Part shown: in pieces, positions 28,329 through 39,407 of the stretch
Numbering within the stretch: the first letter of the stretch is position 1
Layout: each line of letters begins with the position of its first letter
Assembly (NCBI RefSeq): GCF_019132875.1
Contig: NZ_JAHSPF010000001.1
Coordinates: 701,538 to 765,537, forward strand
DNA from: Erwinia phyllosphaerae
Lineage (GTDB): Bacteria > Pseudomonadota > Gammaproteobacteria > Enterobacterales > Enterobacteriaceae
Direction: 5' to 3'
Length of the DNA: 64,000 nt
The notes under the pieces: model-generated
Seen by the model: the letters and a program-made list of their open reading frames with translations, nothing else
The model's database searches: none
What the model was told of the DNA's origin: nothing
Made by a program: the position numbers and the translations under genes

Positions 28329-29504
28329 CTATTGCGTACGGGCGAAGTTAAGCGTGACGGCAATACCCAACGCCGCGCAGACAGCGCCAGCCAGATAGAC
28401 GGAGCCGTAGCCCAGCGACGTTGCCAGAATGCCGGTTAGCGGGCCGCTGGCACCGTAGGCGATATCCTGAAAAGCCGAAAAGCCACCGAGCGCCGTGCCA
28501 CGCACCTGTGGCGCAACCCGTTTGACCACTTCGACACCCAGCGCGGGAAAGACCAGCGAACAGCCGCAGCCGGTTAATGCCGCACCGGCCAGCGCCATCC
28601 CGCCGTTGGTCGCCAGGCCTAGCAGCAGTAAGCCGAGTGCCTCGATCGCCAGCGAAATCAGCGCCACGCGCACGCCGCCCAGCCGATCCGGCATCCAGCC
28701 AAACAGAATACGCATCAGGACAAAAGCCATGCCGAAGGCGGTCAGCGCGAAGCCCGCATTGCCCCAGTGCTGACTGGCAAAATAGAGCGTGGTAAAAGTG
28801 CCGATAACGGCAAAACCCGTTCCCTGAAGCGCGAGCGCAAAACCGGGTGAAAGTATCTGCCCCACCACTTTCCACAGTGAAGGCCGTTCGCCGTCGTGCG
28901 TCGGCACGGGTTTAACCCAAAAGTTAAACAGCAGCGCGAAAACAGGCAGCACCACCGTGGCAATGCCCATCGCCTCAAAACCCCAGCGGTTATGCAGCCA
29001 CAGGCCAAGAGGCGCACCGACAGCCAGCGCGCCATAAATCGCCATGCCGTTCCACGACATCACCTGGCCCGAACGTTTTGGCCCGACCAGCCCCATTCCC
29101 CAGGTAAGATTGCCCGTCAACAGCTGGCTTTCGCCAAAGCCGAGCAGCAGTCGCCCCGCCACCAGCAGCGCAAACTTTGCCATCACCGGCACCGGTAATA
29201 TCGCCGCCAGTACATAAGCGACGCCAACTAGCGTACAGGCTACCATCCCCTGTAGCACCGAGCGTTTCGCCCCGCGCTGGTCGGCCAGCCTGCCGGCATA
29301 GCCACGCGTCAGCAAGGTCGCGAAGAACTGGATGCCCACCGCGACGCCAACCATTACGTTATTCAGCCCCAGCTGCTGATGGACGAACAGCGGGATCACC
29401 GGCAACGCCAGGCCAGCGGTCAGATAAGTTAAGAAAACGGCAAAGGAGATCGAGGCCAGAGAGACGGTCGATCGAGAAGAACTTTCATGAGTAAGGGAAG
29501 ACAT
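28329..29504 (-). CDS. yfcJ: MFS transporter YfcJ
   Basis: 391 residues (E. coli YfcJ 392). Twelve transmembrane segments of the major facilitator superfamily with the MFS loop motif [15 protein letters not shown] after TM2. The segments [15 protein letters not shown] and [27 protein letters not shown] are shared with the YfcJ/YhhS group. The substrate is not established; YhhS has been linked to glyphosate and arabinose export. The gene order flk-yfcJ-fabB matches E. coli apart from the inserted tre and rhodanese loci. No neighbour suggests a cargo. Confidence 0.9.
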   Translation of the reverse strand: MSSLTHESSSRSTVSLASISFAVFLTYLTAGLALPVIPLFVHQQLGLNNVMVGVAVGIQFFATLLTRGYAGRLADQRGAKRSVLQGMVACTLVGVAYVLAAILPVPVMAKFALLVAGRLLLGFGESQLLTGNLTWGMGLVGPKRSGQVMSWNGMAIYGALAVGAPLGLWLHNRWGFEAMGIATVVLPVFALLFNFWVKPVPTHDGERPSLWKVVGQILSPGFALALQGTGFAVIGTFTTLYFASQHWGNAGFALTAFGMAFVLMRILFGWMPDRLGGVRVALISLAIEALGLLLLGLATNGGMALAGAALTGCGCSLVFPALGVEVVKRVAPQVRGTALGGFSAFQDIAYGASGPLTGILATSLGYGSVYLAGAVCAALGIAVTLNFARTQ

Positions 29505-29780
29505 TAATCCCGCTGCTCCTTAAAGATGAAGGGCGTGGCGTCAGACACACCCAAAAAGCTGCCGCTATAGCGACAGGCCGGGTGCGTTGATTTACGTTAA
29601 ACGCTTACGCAACATCGTTAAGATATTGGGGAAAAGATAGCCGCAGCGTGACGAAAAACTTTCCGATTGTCAAGCAGTAAGGTGCGCAATAGCTCCAGAC
29701 AGGCAGTATAACTGATTAAAACCGATGCACTATTTATGCAGGAAAACACTGTTTTTAGCGGAGTAAAAAGCGGAGAGATA
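29505..29780. other. Intergenic region between fabB and yfcJ
   Basis: No gene seen. The region should carry the yfcJ promoter. No known operator stands out by eye. Confidence 0.4.
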
Positions 29781-29813
29781 AAAAAAGGATGCCCTTGCGG
29801 AGCATCCTTTTTT
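29781..29813 (-). terminator. Terminator of fabB
   Basis: AAAAAAGGATGC pairs perfectly with GCATCCTTTTTT around a 9-base loop, 20 bases after the fabB stop. A and T tracts on both sides make it work in both directions. Confidence 0.92.
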
Positions 29814-29832
29814 ACAGCGTAAAGCCGAGCCG

Positions 29833-31053
29833 TTACAGCTTGCGCATCACCAGCGTGGCGTTGGTGCCGCCAAAGCCAAAGCTGTTAGACATTACGGTAG
29901 TCAGCTTCTGCTCGGTTGGTTTGGTCACGATGTTCAGACCTTCCGCCGCCGCGTCCAGCTCGTCAATGTTGATGCTTGGCGCGATAAAACCGTGCTCCAG
30001 CATCAGCAGCGAGTAGATAGCTTCCTGCACGCCCGCCGCACCCAGAGAGTGACCGGTCATGGCTTTGGTAGCGGACATCGCTGGCGTGTTGTCGCTGAAT
30101 ACTTCGCGGATCGCGCCCAGCTCTTTCACATCACCAACCGGCGTAGAGGTGCCGTGCGTGTTCAGGTAGTCGATTGGCGTATCCACACCCTGCATCGCCA
30201 GACGCATACAGCGCATTGCGCCTTCGCCTGATGGGGCAACCATGTCCGCGCCGTCAGAGGTTGCGCCATAGCCAACAACTTCCGCATAGATATGTGCACC
30301 GCGCGCCAGCGCGTGCTCCAGCTCTTCCACCACTACCATGCCGCCGCCGCCAGCGATGACGAAACCGTCGCGGCTGGTGTCGTAGGTGCGAGACGCTTTT
30401 TCTGGCGTTTCGTTATATTTGGTAGAGAGTGCGCCCATTGCATCGAACTCGCAGGACATTTCCCAGCACAGCTCTTCGCCGCCGCCCGCAAAAACTACGT
30501 CCTGTTTGCCCAGCTGGATCTGCTCAACGGCGTTGCCGATACAGTGTGCAGAAGTCGCACAGGCGGAGCTGATGGAGTAGTTTACGCCGTGAATTTTAAA
30601 CGGGGTCGCGAGGCAGGCAGAAACGCCGGAAGCCATCGCCTTGGTCACCATATAAGGACCCACGCCGCGCAAACCTTTAGCACGCATGCCGTCAACGCTT
30701 GCCGCCTGGTTGTACGGCGAACCGCCGCCGGAACCGGCAACCAGACCCACACGCGGGTTGTTCTGGTACTGTTCAACGGTCAAACCGGAATCTTTTACCG
30801 CTTCCAGCATGGAAATATAGGCATAAATGGACGCATCGCTCATGAAACGCAGGGATTTACGGTCGATCAGACCGGCGATCTCGTCTTTAGAGAGCTTGAC
30901 GTTGCCCCAGACGTGACTACGCATGCCGGAATCTTTCAGCTCCTGAGAGAAGGTAATGCCGGAACGGCCTTCACGCAGAGACGCAAGGACTTCCTGTTGG
31001 TTATTACCAATGCTGGAAACGATACCCAGGCCAGTAATCACTGCACGTTTCAT
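29833..31053 (-). CDS. fabB: 3-oxoacyl-ACP synthase I (FabB)
   Basis: 406 residues, as in E. coli. It condenses malonyl-ACP with acyl-ACP and is essential for elongating cis-unsaturated chains. The catalytic Cys lies in [14 protein letters not shown] (about residue 165). The first His is in [11 protein letters not shown] and the second in [14 protein letters not shown]. The Gly-rich C-terminal [14 protein letters not shown] is intact. Identity to E. coli FabB is very high through the first 50 residues. Upstream are candidate FabR and FadR sites. Confidence 0.97.
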   Translation of the reverse strand: MKRAVITGLGIVSSIGNNQQEVLASLREGRSGITFSQELKDSGMRSHVWGNVKLSKDEIAGLIDRKSLRFMSDASIYAYISMLEAVKDSGLTVEQYQNNPRVGLVAGSGGGSPYNQAASVDGMRAKGLRGVGPYMVTKAMASGVSACLATPFKIHGVNYSISSACATSAHCIGNAVEQIQLGKQDVVFAGGGEELCWEMSCEFDAMGALSTKYNETPEKASRTYDTSRDGFVIAGGGGMVVVEELEHALARGAHIYAEVVGYGATSDGADMVAPSGEGAMRCMRLAMQGVDTPIDYLNTHGTSTPVGDVKELGAIREVFSDNTPAMSATKAMTGHSLGAAGVQEAIYSLLMLEHGFIAPSINIDELDAAAEGLNIVTKPTEQKLTTVMSNSFGFGGTNATLVMRKL

Positions 31054-31098
31054 TCAATACCTCGTTAACTACTTATATTAGGATTCGACACGCACTTT

Positions 31099-31134
31099 AG
31101 CGTACAGTTGTAAGCCGAACAAGTCCGATCTGCT
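31099..31134 (-). promoter_or_regulatory. FabR and FadR sites in the fabB promoter
   Basis: AGCGTACAGTTGTAAGCC (31099-31116) is an imperfect palindrome matching the FabR box AGCGTACA-N2-TGTACGCT in 14 of 16 paired positions. Directly next to it, on the minus strand, AGCAGATCGGACTTGTT (31118-31134) resembles the FadR site of E. coli fabB. The order FadR site, FabR site, then fabB matches E. coli, where FadR activates and FabR represses. The sites lie 45-80 bases before the start codon. Confidence 0.75.
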
Positions 31135-31210
31135 TTTAACTTTTGTAAATTTGCGTGGTCGCACCCCGGCGGTTACAATCGCAACACCGTAAGATAATAG
31201 AGCTTTTGCC

Positions 31211-33220
31211 TTGAACAACGCCCCGATTGAGCATGCAAAACTAAGCTGGAACGAACAGGGTACACCTGTATCCCGAACCTTCGGCGACGTCTATTTTTCC
31301 AATGAAAATGGCCTGGAAGAAACGCGTTACGTCTTCCTGGGCGGCAACCGGCTGCCCGAGCGTTTTGCACAGCATTCCCGGGCGCTGTTTATCGCGGCGG
31401 AAACCGGTTTTGGCACCGGCCTGAATTTTTTGACGCTCTGGCAGACCTTCGACCGGTTCCGCGCCGAACAGCCACAGGCCAGCCTGCAACGCCTGCACTT
31501 TATCAGCTGTGAAAAGTATCCGCTCAGCAAGGAAGATCTGGCCAGCGCGCAGCAGCGCTGGCCAGAACTCGCCGACTACGCCGTCGCGCTGCGCGAGCAG
31601 TGGCCCGCCGCCCTGCCCGGCTGCCATCGCCTGCTGCTGGACAACGGGCGTGTCACCCTCGACCTGTGGTTCGGCGATATCAACCAGCTGATCCATACCT
31701 TTGACGACAGCCTTAACCAGCAGGTTGACGCGTGGTTTCTGGATGGGTTTGCCCCGTCTAAGAATCCCGATATGTGGACGCCAGAACTGTTTGCCTGTAT
31801 GGCAAAAACGGCACGTCAGGGCGGCACGCTGGCGACGTTTACCTGTGCAGGATTTGTCCGTCGTGGTCTACAGGAAGCGGGATTTACCGTCAGCAAGCGC
31901 AAAGGTTTTGGCCCTAAACGCCACATGCTTTGCGGAGTGCTTGAGCAGGCAATCGCCACACCCGCCGCCGCGCCATGGTATTGCCGTCCGCCAGCGCAAG
32001 GTGAGGATATTGCGTTAATCGGTGGCGGTATCGCCAGCGCGCTGCTGGCGCTCGCCCTTCTGCGGCGCGGTAAAAAAGTGACGCTTTACAGCGCAGACGC
32101 CGAGTCGGCTCAGGGCGCATCCGGCAATCGTCAGGGCGCGCTTTATCCGCTATTGAACCATCACGATCCGGCGCTGGGCCGCTTTTTCCCTGCCGCTTTT
32201 ACCTTTGCCCGCCGCGTCTATGACAGCTTGCCGGTCAGTTTCGATCGTGACTGGTGCGGCGTTATGCAGCTTGGCTGGGATGAAAAAAGCGCGGAAAAAA
32301 TCGCTAAAATGCTGACGATGAACCTGCCGGACGAGATTGCTTATGCCGTAGAGGTTCAGGAAGCGGAAGCACTGTGCGGCGTAGAAACCGGCTGCGCAGG
32401 GATAACTTATCCGGCTGGCGGCTGGCTCTCTCCCGCGCAGCTAACACCCGCATTATTTGCGCTGGCGCAGCGGCAAGGGCTGGTCGTTCACTGGCAGCAT
32501 AAGCTAACGGAACTGACTGCCACAGAAGCGGGCTGGCAGCTGAATTTTGTTGAGAAACCGGCGCAAACTCACCGCAACGTGGTGCTGGCGACCGGCCATG
32601 CGCTGACGGACTTTGCGCAAAGTGAAAAGCTACCCGCGTACGCCGTTAGCGGCCAGGTCAGCCATATCCCCACGACGCCAGCGCTGAGCCAGCTTAAACA
32701 GGTGCTTTGCTATGACGGCTACCTGACGCCGGTTAATCCGCAAAACCAGCATCACTGCATTGGCGCCAGCTACCATCGTACCGACAGCAATACGGCCTAT
32801 CGCGAAGAAGATCAGCAGGAAAACCGCGAGCGGCTGATCCGCTGTCTGCCCGATGCCGACTGGCCGCGGGAAGTAGACGTCAGTGAAGGAAGCGCCCGTA
32901 GCGGCGTACGCTGTGCCACGCGCGACCATCTGCCGATGATTGGGCCGCTGCCGGACTACCAGCAGACGCTGGAGCAGTACGCAACCCTGTCGCAGAACAA
33001 AGCCAATGCAAAAGATGCGCCGCTCCACAACGGCCTTTTTGTGCTGGGGGCGCTAGGCTCCCGAGGATTATGCAGCGGCCCGCTGGCGGCAGAAGCGCTG
33101 GCGGCGCAGTTGTGTGGCGAACCCGTTCCGCTGGACAGGGAAACGCTGGCGGCCACGCACCCTAATCGCTACTGGGTAAGAAAGCTGTTGAAGGGTAAGG
33201 CGGTAAAAAAAACGGACTAA
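31211..33220 (+). CDS. mnmC: Bifunctional tRNA 5-methylaminomethyl-2-thiouridine synthase MnmC
   Basis: 669 residues (E. coli 668). The start is TTG at 31211; alignment of [20 protein letters not shown] with the E. coli N-terminus gives exactly the same length from there. The N-terminal methyltransferase domain (about 1-245) has the AdoMet motif [14 protein letters not shown] and [15 protein letters not shown]. The C-terminal FAD domain (about 265-669) has [21 protein letters not shown] and [13 protein letters not shown]. The FAD domain removes the carboxymethyl group from cmnm5s2U34 and the methyltransferase domain then methylates nm5s2U34 in tRNA. It is divergent from fabB. Confidence 0.95.
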   Translation: MNNAPIEHAKLSWNEQGTPVSRTFGDVYFSNENGLEETRYVFLGGNRLPERFAQHSRALFIAAETGFGTGLNFLTLWQTFDRFRAEQPQASLQRLHFISCEKYPLSKEDLASAQQRWPELADYAVALREQWPAALPGCHRLLLDNGRVTLDLWFGDINQLIHTFDDSLNQQVDAWFLDGFAPSKNPDMWTPELFACMAKTARQGGTLATFTCAGFVRRGLQEAGFTVSKRKGFGPKRHMLCGVLEQAIATPAAAPWYCRPPAQGEDIALIGGGIASALLALALLRRGKKVTLYSADAESAQGASGNRQGALYPLLNHHDPALGRFFPAAFTFARRVYDSLPVSFDRDWCGVMQLGWDEKSAEKIAKMLTMNLPDEIAYAVEVQEAEALCGVETGCAGITYPAGGWLSPAQLTPALFALAQRQGLVVHWQHKLTELTATEAGWQLNFVEKPAQTHRNVVLATGHALTDFAQSEKLPAYAVSGQVSHIPTTPALSQLKQVLCYDGYLTPVNPQNQHHCIGASYHRTDSNTAYREEDQQENRERLIRCLPDADWPREVDVSEGSARSGVRCATRDHLPMIGPLPDYQQTLEQYATLSQNKANAKDAPLHNGLFVLGALGSRGLCSGPLAAEALAAQLCGEPVPLDRETLAATHPNRYWVRKLLKGKAVKKTD

Positions 33221-33363
33221 CCGGCCGGTTGACGATAGCTGTCCGCCAGATATCTTCCCTGCCGCTTTTAGTATGTTGTAATTAAATTGCCGGTAATGAA
33301 AATGGGTGCACCCTGCGATGCGCCCATTCAAACCGCTAACAGCTTAGTCTACCCGCTTCAGCC

Positions 33364-33405
33364 TGTAGCCCGTAGCCTGTAGCCCGTAGCCCGTAGCCCG
33401 TAGCC
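33364..33405. repeat. Tandem 7-base repeat between mnmC and yfcL
   Basis: Six units of YGTAGCC (TGTAGCC or CGTAGCC) follow each other without a gap. The array lies in the non-coding gap between the convergent mnmC and yfcL genes. The seven-base unit would shift reading frame if coding, but no frame uses it. Such arrays change length by strand slippage. Confidence 0.88.
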
Positions 33406-33414
33406 CGCACTTAA

Positions 33415-33696
33415 TCAGGAAGGATGACGCGCCGTCATAAAAAGGTTGTCCCACATGCCCAGCACCAGCGCCTGATCGCGTGGCGAAAGCTCACCGGCGT
33501 GAATGGCCGTTTCCAGACTGTTTAATACCTGGATTTGCAGCGCTTCCGGCGTGTGCTCGCCTTTCTGTTCAATTTCCGCCACGGCCAGCGTCAGGTGCCC
33601 GCGCAAATAGCCGCTGGCAAAAAGTTCATCGTCGCTGGCGCTCTCTACCATGTTATCGATCAGGGCCAGAATGCGCGCTTCAAATTCGTCAATCAT
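33415..33696 (-). CDS. yfcL: YfcL family protein
   Basis: 93 residues (E. coli YfcL 92), a soluble, acidic, mainly helical protein. It starts [31 protein letters not shown] and carries the conserved [15 protein letters not shown] stretch. The function is unknown. In E. coli it is the gene next to epmC (yfcM), as here, with an 18-base gap, so the two are probably cotranscribed. No catalytic motif is visible. Confidence 0.88.
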   Translation of the reverse strand: MIDEFEARILALIDNMVESASDDELFASGYLRGHLTLAVAEIEQKGEHTPEALQIQVLNSLETAIHAGELSPRDQALVLGMWDNLFMTARHPS

Positions 33697-33714
33697 AAAA
33701 TCCTCTTTTGCTGG

Positions 33715-34257
33715 TCAGAGATCGTCCGGCCAGGGAAACTGCGCTGCGGTCAGCGGCGGTGTTGAATAATAACGGCCCAGTTCAGCGATAAAACGGGCTG
33801 GCCGTGGCGGAATTCCCTTTTCCAGATGAACCATGACCTGCGCGTGTACCTTGCGCTGGAACGCAATGCGATCCGGCTCGAAGTCGCCATTGAGATTGTC
33901 ACAACTTACGTTGAAGGGAAAGCCCGCCGCCATACAAAACATCCATTCCAGCGCCTGCGGCCTGACCTCCACCGCTTCAAACTGGCCTTGCGTCATGGCG
34001 TCCCGTCCGTCCGGACAGTACCAGTAGCCAAAATCCACCAGCTTGCGCCGCTCTGCGCCAGCGATGCACCAGTGGGAAATTTCATGCAGCGCGCTGGCGT
34101 AATAGCCATGGGCGAAGACGATGCGGTGATAAGGCACTTCGCCATCGGCGGGCAGGTAGATCGGTTCATCGTCTCCCTTGACCAGGCGCGTCTGAAAATC
34201 GGCAAAAAAGCAGCGGTCGAAAATCTCAATCAGCTGCGTGTAATCGTGAGCACTCAT
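33715..34257 (-). CDS. epmC: Elongation factor P hydroxylase EpmC
   Basis: 180 residues (E. coli EpmC/YfcM 182). It hydroxylates the beta-lysylated Lys34 of elongation factor P, the last step after EpmA and EpmB. The metal-binding ALHEISHWCIAGAERR motif near residue 56 has the HExxH-like arrangement known for the family, followed by DFGYWYCPDGRD. A substrate pocket segment FEAVEVRPQALEW follows. Loss of this enzyme has only mild effects in E. coli. The gene follows yfcA by 70 bases and precedes yfcL. Confidence 0.92.
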   Translation of the reverse strand: MSAHDYTQLIEIFDRCFFADFQTRLVKGDDEPIYLPADGEVPYHRIVFAHGYYASALHEISHWCIAGAERRKLVDFGYWYCPDGRDAMTQGQFEAVEVRPQALEWMFCMAAGFPFNVSCDNLNGDFEPDRIAFQRKVHAQVMVHLEKGIPPRPARFIAELGRYYSTPPLTAAQFPWPDDL

Positions 34258-34327
34258 TGTTTATCTTCTGCAAAAATATTACGCCGTACGGCGCGTCAGG
34301 TTCCCTAAAGAGCAGCCTTTATGCCGC

Positions 34328-35134
34328 TCAGCCCAGCAGATGGCGAAACCACGCGGCGATCTCCGCGCCGTGGCTGTCATACAGCAATTTTGCGCTCATC
34401 ACGATGGAAACCGTAACCACCATCGGACGAATCAGCTTTTGTCCCCGGCTAAGCACCAGCCGCGCGCCCAGCCGTGCGCCGCAGATAGCGCCAATCAGCA
34501 TAACCAGGCCCGTGCCCCACACCACTTTGCCGCCAAAAATAAAAAACAGCAGGCCGCCGAGGTTTGAGGTGAAGTTCAGTACCTTGGCATGCGCGGTTGA
34601 TTTCGCCAGGTTAAAACCGCACAGCGTCACAAAGGCCAGCGCGTAAAACGAACCGGCCCCCGGGCCAAAAAAGCCGTCATAAAAACCGACGCAGCCACCA
34701 GCGACCAGCGCAAACGGCAGGCCGTAAAGGCGGCGATGCCTGTCCTCTTCGCCAATCTTTGGCATCAGCAGAAAGTAGAGGCCAATGGAGATGATCAGCA
34801 GCGGCAGGATCTGACGCAGCACGCCGGGCTGGATATGCTGGATAGCTATCGCCCCCGTAATCGAGCCGATAAAAGCCATCGCAATATTCAGCCGCTGCGC
34901 TTTTAAATCCACTGCTTTGCGGCGAATAAAATAGAGGCTGGCGGAGAACGAGCCCCCTACCGACTGTAGCTTATTCGTGGCCAGCACCTGCGCCGGAGAA
35001 AGCCCGGCAGCCAGCAGCGCGGGAACGGTCAACAGGCCGCCGCCCCCGGCGATAGAGTCGATAAACGCGGCCAGCACGGCAACGCAAAACAGCACCCCAA
35101 GCAGAAGCGGGCTAACAGCAAACCAGTGGTCCAT
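34328..35134 (-). CDS. yfcA: YfcA, TSUP/TauE-family membrane transporter
   Basis: 268 residues (E. coli YfcA 269). Eight predicted transmembrane segments in two repeats, with the N-terminal AAFIDSIAGGGGLLTVPALL and the second-repeat GFYDGFFGPGAGSFYALAFV motifs. These are the signature Gly-rich turns of the TSUP family (sulfite, sulfoacetate and related anion exporters). No substrate has been assigned to YfcA. It lies 8 bases from mepA in the mepA-yfcA-epmC-yfcL run, as in E. coli. Confidence 0.92.
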   Translation of the reverse strand: MDHWFAVSPLLLGVLFCVAVLAAFIDSIAGGGGLLTVPALLAAGLSPAQVLATNKLQSVGGSFSASLYFIRRKAVDLKAQRLNIAMAFIGSITGAIAIQHIQPGVLRQILPLLIISIGLYFLLMPKIGEEDRHRRLYGLPFALVAGGCVGFYDGFFGPGAGSFYALAFVTLCGFNLAKSTAHAKVLNFTSNLGGLLFFIFGGKVVWGTGLVMLIGAICGARLGARLVLSRGQKLIRPMVVTVSIVMSAKLLYDSHGAEIAAWFRHLLG

Positions 35135-35142
35135 TCTTGTCC

Positions 35143-35964
35143 CTAAAGCAGATGTTTATCCAGCAGCGCCTGGCAGGAAGGCGGCAGCGGCGGCGGTTCA
35201 CGTTTAACCGGCGCGCCGGAAGGTTTCGGCGGCGCAAACCAGCTTTGCAGCTCTGCGCCGCAGCCGTCGCCCGGCGGTGGCGCAGGCTGATCCTGACACT
35301 CCATGCTGTTAGCAGGACAGCGCAGGCGAACATGCATATGCGCGCGATGGCCAAACCAGGGACGCACTTTACGTAACCAGTCGCGATCACTACCGGCGTC
35401 GGCGCAAAGCTGCTTTTTAATTGCCGGATTGACGAAGATGCGCGTGACGTCATCATCTTTCGCCGCCAGCTTAATCAGGCTGTCGATTTCCGGCTGCCAG
35501 TGACGCGCCACCACGCTTTTACCGTCCGCGGCCACCAGATCCAGCGGCTGCGGCTTTAACAGCATTTGCGAGCTCCAGCGCGTTTTTGGCAACTGCAGCC
35601 AGATATCCACATCCAGCCCGGTTTGATGGCTGGCGTGGCCGCTGCTGAAGCGTCCGCCCGCCGCCATGCCCATATCGCCAATCAGTACTTCGCCCAGCTG
35701 TAAATTATGTACCTGAGTGCTGAGACGCTGGATAAAGAGGATGAGATCGGGATGGCCGTAAAAACGACGCTGATCCTGGCGCATCACCTGATAAGCGGCA
35801 TCGTTAAGCGGCAGCTCATGTGCGCCAACAATACAGCCGTTGGCGAAAGAACCGATCGACTGTGGCGCGCCGCTAACCGGCTGCCGGATGGATTGCCAGG
35901 GCGTTGCGGCCAGCGAGGAAAAGCTGAGCAGCAGGCCGCAAAATGCGAACAGCGTCTTTTTCAT
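35143..35964 (-). CDS. mepA: Penicillin-insensitive murein endopeptidase MepA
   Basis: 273 residues (E. coli MepA 274). A signal peptide of about 19 residues (ends SSLAATP) sends it to the periplasm. It is a zinc LAS-family endopeptidase that cuts D-alanyl-meso-DAP crosslinks. The zinc-binding motif [14 protein letters not shown] is near residue 113, with the second ligand motif [12 protein letters not shown] near 206. Cysteines at conserved places should form disulfides. The C-terminus is Pro-rich, as in E. coli. It follows aroC by 4 bases, so the two are cotranscribed. Confidence 0.95.
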   Translation of the reverse strand: MKKTLFAFCGLLLSFSSLAATPWQSIRQPVSGAPQSIGSFANGCIVGAHELPLNDAAYQVMRQDQRRFYGHPDLILFIQRLSTQVHNLQLGEVLIGDMGMAAGGRFSSGHASHQTGLDVDIWLQLPKTRWSSQMLLKPQPLDLVAADGKSVVARHWQPEIDSLIKLAAKDDDVTRIFVNPAIKKQLCADAGSDRDWLRKVRPWFGHRAHMHVRLRCPANSMECQDQPAPPPGDGCGAELQSWFAPPKPSGAPVKREPPPLPPSCQALLDKHLL

Positions 35965-35968
35965 AGCG

Positions 35969-37054
35969 TTACCAGCGAGGAATAGCCGTGTTGACGTCCG
36001 CGTTCTGACCGCGATGACGCAGTAAATGATCCATTAAAACGATCGCCATCATCGCTTCCGCGATCGGCACTGCGCGGATCCCTACGCAAGGATCGTGACG
36101 GCCTTTGGTGATCATTTCCGTCTCTTCGCCCGTACGGGTAATGGTTTTGCCCGGCACGGTGATGCTGGAGGTTGGCTTCATCGCCAGCGTGGCCAGAATC
36201 GGCTGGCCGCTGCTGATGCCGCCCAGAATGCCGCCCGCGTGGTTGCTCTGAAAACCATCCGCGCGAATTTCATCACGGTGTTCACTGCCGCGCTGGTTGA
36301 CGACGGCAAAGCCATCGCCAATTTCCACGCCTTTCACCGCATTGATGCTCATTAAAGCATGCGCCAGATCGGCGTCCAGACGATCGAAAACCGGCTCGCC
36401 CAGGCCAACCGGCACGTTTTCCGCCATGACGGAAACCTTCGCGCCGATGGAGTCGCCCTCTTTTTTCAGCGCGCGCATCAGTTCGTCCAGCGCCTCAATT
36501 TTTGCGGGATCGGGACAGAAAAATGGGTTCTGCTCAACCTGATCCCAGTCTTTCAGTTCGCAGGCCACGTCGCCAATCTGCGCCAGATAGCCGCGAATTT
36601 TTACGCCGTGCTTCAACGCCAGATACTTTTTGGCGATGGCGCCAGCGGCCACGCGCATGGCGGTTTCGCGCGCGGAAGAACGGCCGCCACCACGATAGTC
36701 GCGCAGGCCATATTTTTGCTCATAGGTGTAGTCAGCGTGGCCAGGGCGGAACACATCTTTGATGGCACCGTAATCCTGTGAACGCTGGTCGGTGTTTTCA
36801 ATCAGCAAACCAATGCTGGTGCCGGTCGTTACGCCTTCAAATACGCCGGACAGAATTTTTACCTGATCCGGTTCGCGGCGCTGCGTGGTGTAGCGCGACG
36901 TGCCCGGGCGGCGGCGATCCAGATCGTGCTGCAAATCAGCCTCCGTCAGCGGAATGCCCGGCGGCACGCCGTCAACGATGCAGCCTAACGCCAGCCCGTG
37001 CGATTCGCCAAAGGTGGTGACGCGAAACAGTTGTCCAATAGTATTACCAGCCAT
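35969..37054 (-). CDS. aroC: Chorismate synthase
   Basis: 361 residues, the same as E. coli AroC, starting at the ATG of 37054; an in-frame TTG one codon earlier is not needed. It makes chorismate from 5-enolpyruvylshikimate 3-phosphate using reduced FMN. All three family signatures are visible: the N-terminal GESHG near residue 16, the central [20 protein letters not shown] near 124-143, and the C-terminal [17 protein letters not shown] near 325. It is 12 bases downstream of prmB, matching the E. coli prmB-aroC-mepA order. Confidence 0.97.
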   Translation of the reverse strand: MAGNTIGQLFRVTTFGESHGLALGCIVDGVPPGIPLTEADLQHDLDRRRPGTSRYTTQRREPDQVKILSGVFEGVTTGTSIGLLIENTDQRSQDYGAIKDVFRPGHADYTYEQKYGLRDYRGGGRSSARETAMRVAAGAIAKKYLALKHGVKIRGYLAQIGDVACELKDWDQVEQNPFFCPDPAKIEALDELMRALKKEGDSIGAKVSVMAENVPVGLGEPVFDRLDADLAHALMSINAVKGVEIGDGFAVVNQRGSEHRDEIRADGFQSNHAGGILGGISSGQPILATLAMKPTSSITVPGKTITRTGEETEMITKGRHDPCVGIRAVPIAEAMMAIVLMDHLLRHRGQNADVNTAIPRW

Positions 37055-37066
37055 CAAAACTCCTGG

Positions 37067-37999
37067 TTAGTCTTTATAAATCGAAAAGTGGTGCTGCGCG
37101 TCGACGATCTGCTGACGAGTCAGCATAAATACGCCGTCGCCGCCGTTATCGAACTCCAGCCAGGTAAAAGGTACGTCAGGATACTGTTCCATCATGTGCA
37201 CCATGCTGTTGCCTACTTCGCACACCAGCACGCCCTCTTCGCTCAGGTAGTCCGGCGCGCAGGCCAGAATGCGGCGCGCCAGCTTCAGGCCATCACGGCC
37301 AGCAGCCAGACCCAGCTCGGGCTCGTGGTGATATTCGTCAGGCAGGTCGCCCATATCCTCTTCATCAACGTAAGGCGGGTTGGTGACGATAAGATCGTAA
37401 GGCGTTGCCGGCAGCTCGCGGAACAGGTCAGCGCGGATTGGCGTCACGTTGTGCTCCATACCGTGCGCGGCAATATTCTGTTCGGCAACGGCCAGCGCAT
37501 CCGTAGAGATATCCACCGCGTCAACTTCCGCTTCCGGGAAGGCGTAAGCGCAGGCGATAGCGATGCAGCCGCTGCCGGTGCACATATCCAGGATATGTTT
37601 TGGCTCGTGCGGGATTAAACCGGCAAAGCGTTCGTTAATCAGTTCACCAACGGGCGAGCGCGGCACCAGCACGCGCTCGTCCACGTAAAATTCATGGCCG
37701 CAGAACCAGGCTTTATTGGTCATATAGGCAACGGGAAGGCGTTCGTTGATACGGCGGATCACACGCTCAACAATGCGATGGCGCTCGCTGGAGGTCAGAC
37801 GCGCGTTGCGCATATCTTCCGGAATATCCAGCGGCAGGTACAGCGTCGGCAGCACCAGCTGAACGGCTTCGTCCCAGGGGTTATCGGTGCCGTGACCGTA
37901 CCAGATGTCGGCGGCCGCAAAACGGCTGACCGACCAGCGAAGCATATCCTGGATGGTGTGCAGCTCACTGACTGCCTCATCAACGAAAATTTTGTCCAA
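37067..37999 (-). CDS. prmB: Ribosomal protein uL3 N5-glutamine methyltransferase PrmB
   Basis: 310 residues if started at TTG 37999, which aligns with the E. coli start (DKIFVDEAV follows) and has GGAGG spaced correctly. A GTG four codons earlier overlaps that ribosome site and is less likely. It methylates a glutamine of ribosomal protein uL3. The AdoMet motif [17 protein letters not shown] is near residue 130 and the NPPY catalytic motif in [13 protein letters not shown] near 200. It heads the prmB-aroC-mepA-yfcA-epmC-yfcL run and is divergent from smrB. Confidence 0.95.
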   Translation of the reverse strand: MDKIFVDEAVSELHTIQDMLRWSVSRFAAADIWYGHGTDNPWDEAVQLVLPTLYLPLDIPEDMRNARLTSSERHRIVERVIRRINERLPVAYMTNKAWFCGHEFYVDERVLVPRSPVGELINERFAGLIPHEPKHILDMCTGSGCIAIACAYAFPEAEVDAVDISTDALAVAEQNIAAHGMEHNVTPIRADLFRELPATPYDLIVTNPPYVDEEDMGDLPDEYHHEPELGLAAGRDGLKLARRILACAPDYLSEEGVLVCEVGNSMVHMMEQYPDVPFTWLEFDNGGDGVFMLTRQQIVDAQHHFSIYKD

Positions 38000-38172
38000 A
38001 GTGCCCTCCACAGGCCAAACTCAACTCGGCAGCTAGTTTGCCATGAAGCTGACGAGAATCCAGCGCGCAGGCATGAAAAAGCTGACATTTGTTTATTTGC
38101 AGGGAACAGACCGGGTAAACTGGCATAAATATTGTTAAAAATTCCGGCCGTTTCGCGCCGCCTGAGGATCAG

Positions 38173-38724
38173 ATGAGTAAAAAACAGCCCCTGAGCGCCG
38201 AAGATGAAGCGCTGTTTCGCGGATTGATGAGCGGCACGCGCCAGCTGAATCAGGATACTATCGTCCATAAGCCGATCAGAAAAAAGCTGTCGCAGGTGCC
38301 GCAAAAACGCCTGCTGTCAGAGCAGATGGACAACAGCCACTATTTTTCCGATGAGTTTCAGCCACTTCTGGCAGAGGATGGCCCGGTACGCTACGTCAGA
38401 AGCGACGTCAGCCACTACGAGCTGAAAAAACTCAGACGAGGCGACTATACGCCGGAAATTTTTCTGGATTTGCACGGCCTGACGCAAAAGCAGGCGAAAG
38501 AGGAGCTGGGCGCGCTGATCGCGGCCTGTCGGCGCGAGCATATTTTTTGCGCCAGCGTGATGCACGGTCACGGCAAGCATATTTTAAAGCAGCAGACGCC
38601 GCTGTGGCTGGCACAGCATCCCGTGGTGATGGCTTTCCATCAGGCACCAAAGCTATTCGGCGGCGATGCCGCGCTGCTGGTGCTGATTGAGGTAGAAGAG
38701 TGGCAGCCGCCTGAGCTGCCATAG
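38173..38724 (+). CDS. smrB: SmrB, ribosome rescue endonuclease
   Basis: 183 residues, the same length as E. coli SmrB. It binds collided ribosomes and cuts mRNA between them, starting tmRNA rescue. The N-terminal basic helix hooks onto the ribosome. The C-terminal Smr domain (about 95-183) has the [14 protein letters not shown] motif and the [19 protein letters not shown] loop with the catalytic His-Gly-His set. It is divergent from prmB, as in E. coli. The ATG at 38173 has GAGGATC upstream. Confidence 0.95.
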   Translation: MSKKQPLSAEDEALFRGLMSGTRQLNQDTIVHKPIRKKLSQVPQKRLLSEQMDNSHYFSDEFQPLLAEDGPVRYVRSDVSHYELKKLRRGDYTPEIFLDLHGLTQKQAKEELGALIAACRREHIFCASVMHGHGKHILKQQTPLWLAQHPVVMAFHQAPKLFGGDAALLVLIEVEEWQPPELP

Positions 38725-38753
38725 ACGAGGCCGGAAAAACCGGCCCGGGCGCA

Positions 38754-39236
38754 CTACATGGCTTTCGCGAGACGTGAAGGACTGATCTGCCACTGTAGCT
38801 TGCCGCAGCCGCTTTCACTGTCCAGCGTAACGCTGGCAATGGCGGAGGTGGCAAACATCGGCGGCGCTTCCTGCGGACAGAGTTCCGACACCAGATACCC
38901 CACCAGAGGCAGATGGGAGATCACCAGCACGGATTTCACCCCTTCCTTCGCCAGCGCCTGCAAATAACAGGCAACCAGGCCAGGATCGCCACCCGGCGTT
39001 AGCTCCGGCAACACTTCCTGCTCCGCAGGCAGGATCAGCGCTTCCCGCACCGTGGTCAGCGTCTGTTCAGCCCGCAAATAAGGACTGACCAATACCCTTT
39101 CGATATCTACCGTCTGGCCATTCAGCCAGCCAGCCATCTGGCGTGACTCATCGCAGCCGCAATGGGTCAAAGGTCGTACCGCATCACTGGCTGCATCCAG
39201 TGCCGCATCGCCGTGACGCATAATGAAAACTTGCAT
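38754..39236 (-). CDS. sixA: Phosphohistidine phosphatase SixA
   Basis: 160 residues (E. coli SixA 161). A minimal histidine-phosphatase-fold enzyme that removes phosphate from histidines of phosphotransfer proteins such as ArcB and NPr of the nitrogen PTS. The N-terminal MRHGDAALDAASD gives the catalytic His8, and the second His lies in SVLVISHLPLVGYL near residue 108. The gene stands alone between smrB (convergent) and fadJ (same strand, 171 bases away), as in E. coli. Confidence 0.95.
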   Translation of the reverse strand: MQVFIMRHGDAALDAASDAVRPLTHCGCDESRQMAGWLNGQTVDIERVLVSPYLRAEQTLTTVREALILPAEQEVLPELTPGGDPGLVACYLQALAKEGVKSVLVISHLPLVGYLVSELCPQEAPPMFATSAIASVTLDSESGCGKLQWQISPSRLAKAM

Positions 39237-39407
39237 ATTGCACCGCTGTTATTAACGATAAACGCCGGAAAAACGAGCTTCTCCGACTCTTCACTCTGTG
39301 AATGAACGCTGTGTTGTACCTTAATGCCGGAAGACAAGTCAACCGATTGTTTACTAAATAACCGACCGTTGACCGGACATTAAATAGCCGTTTTACTTAC
39401 TGCCAAT

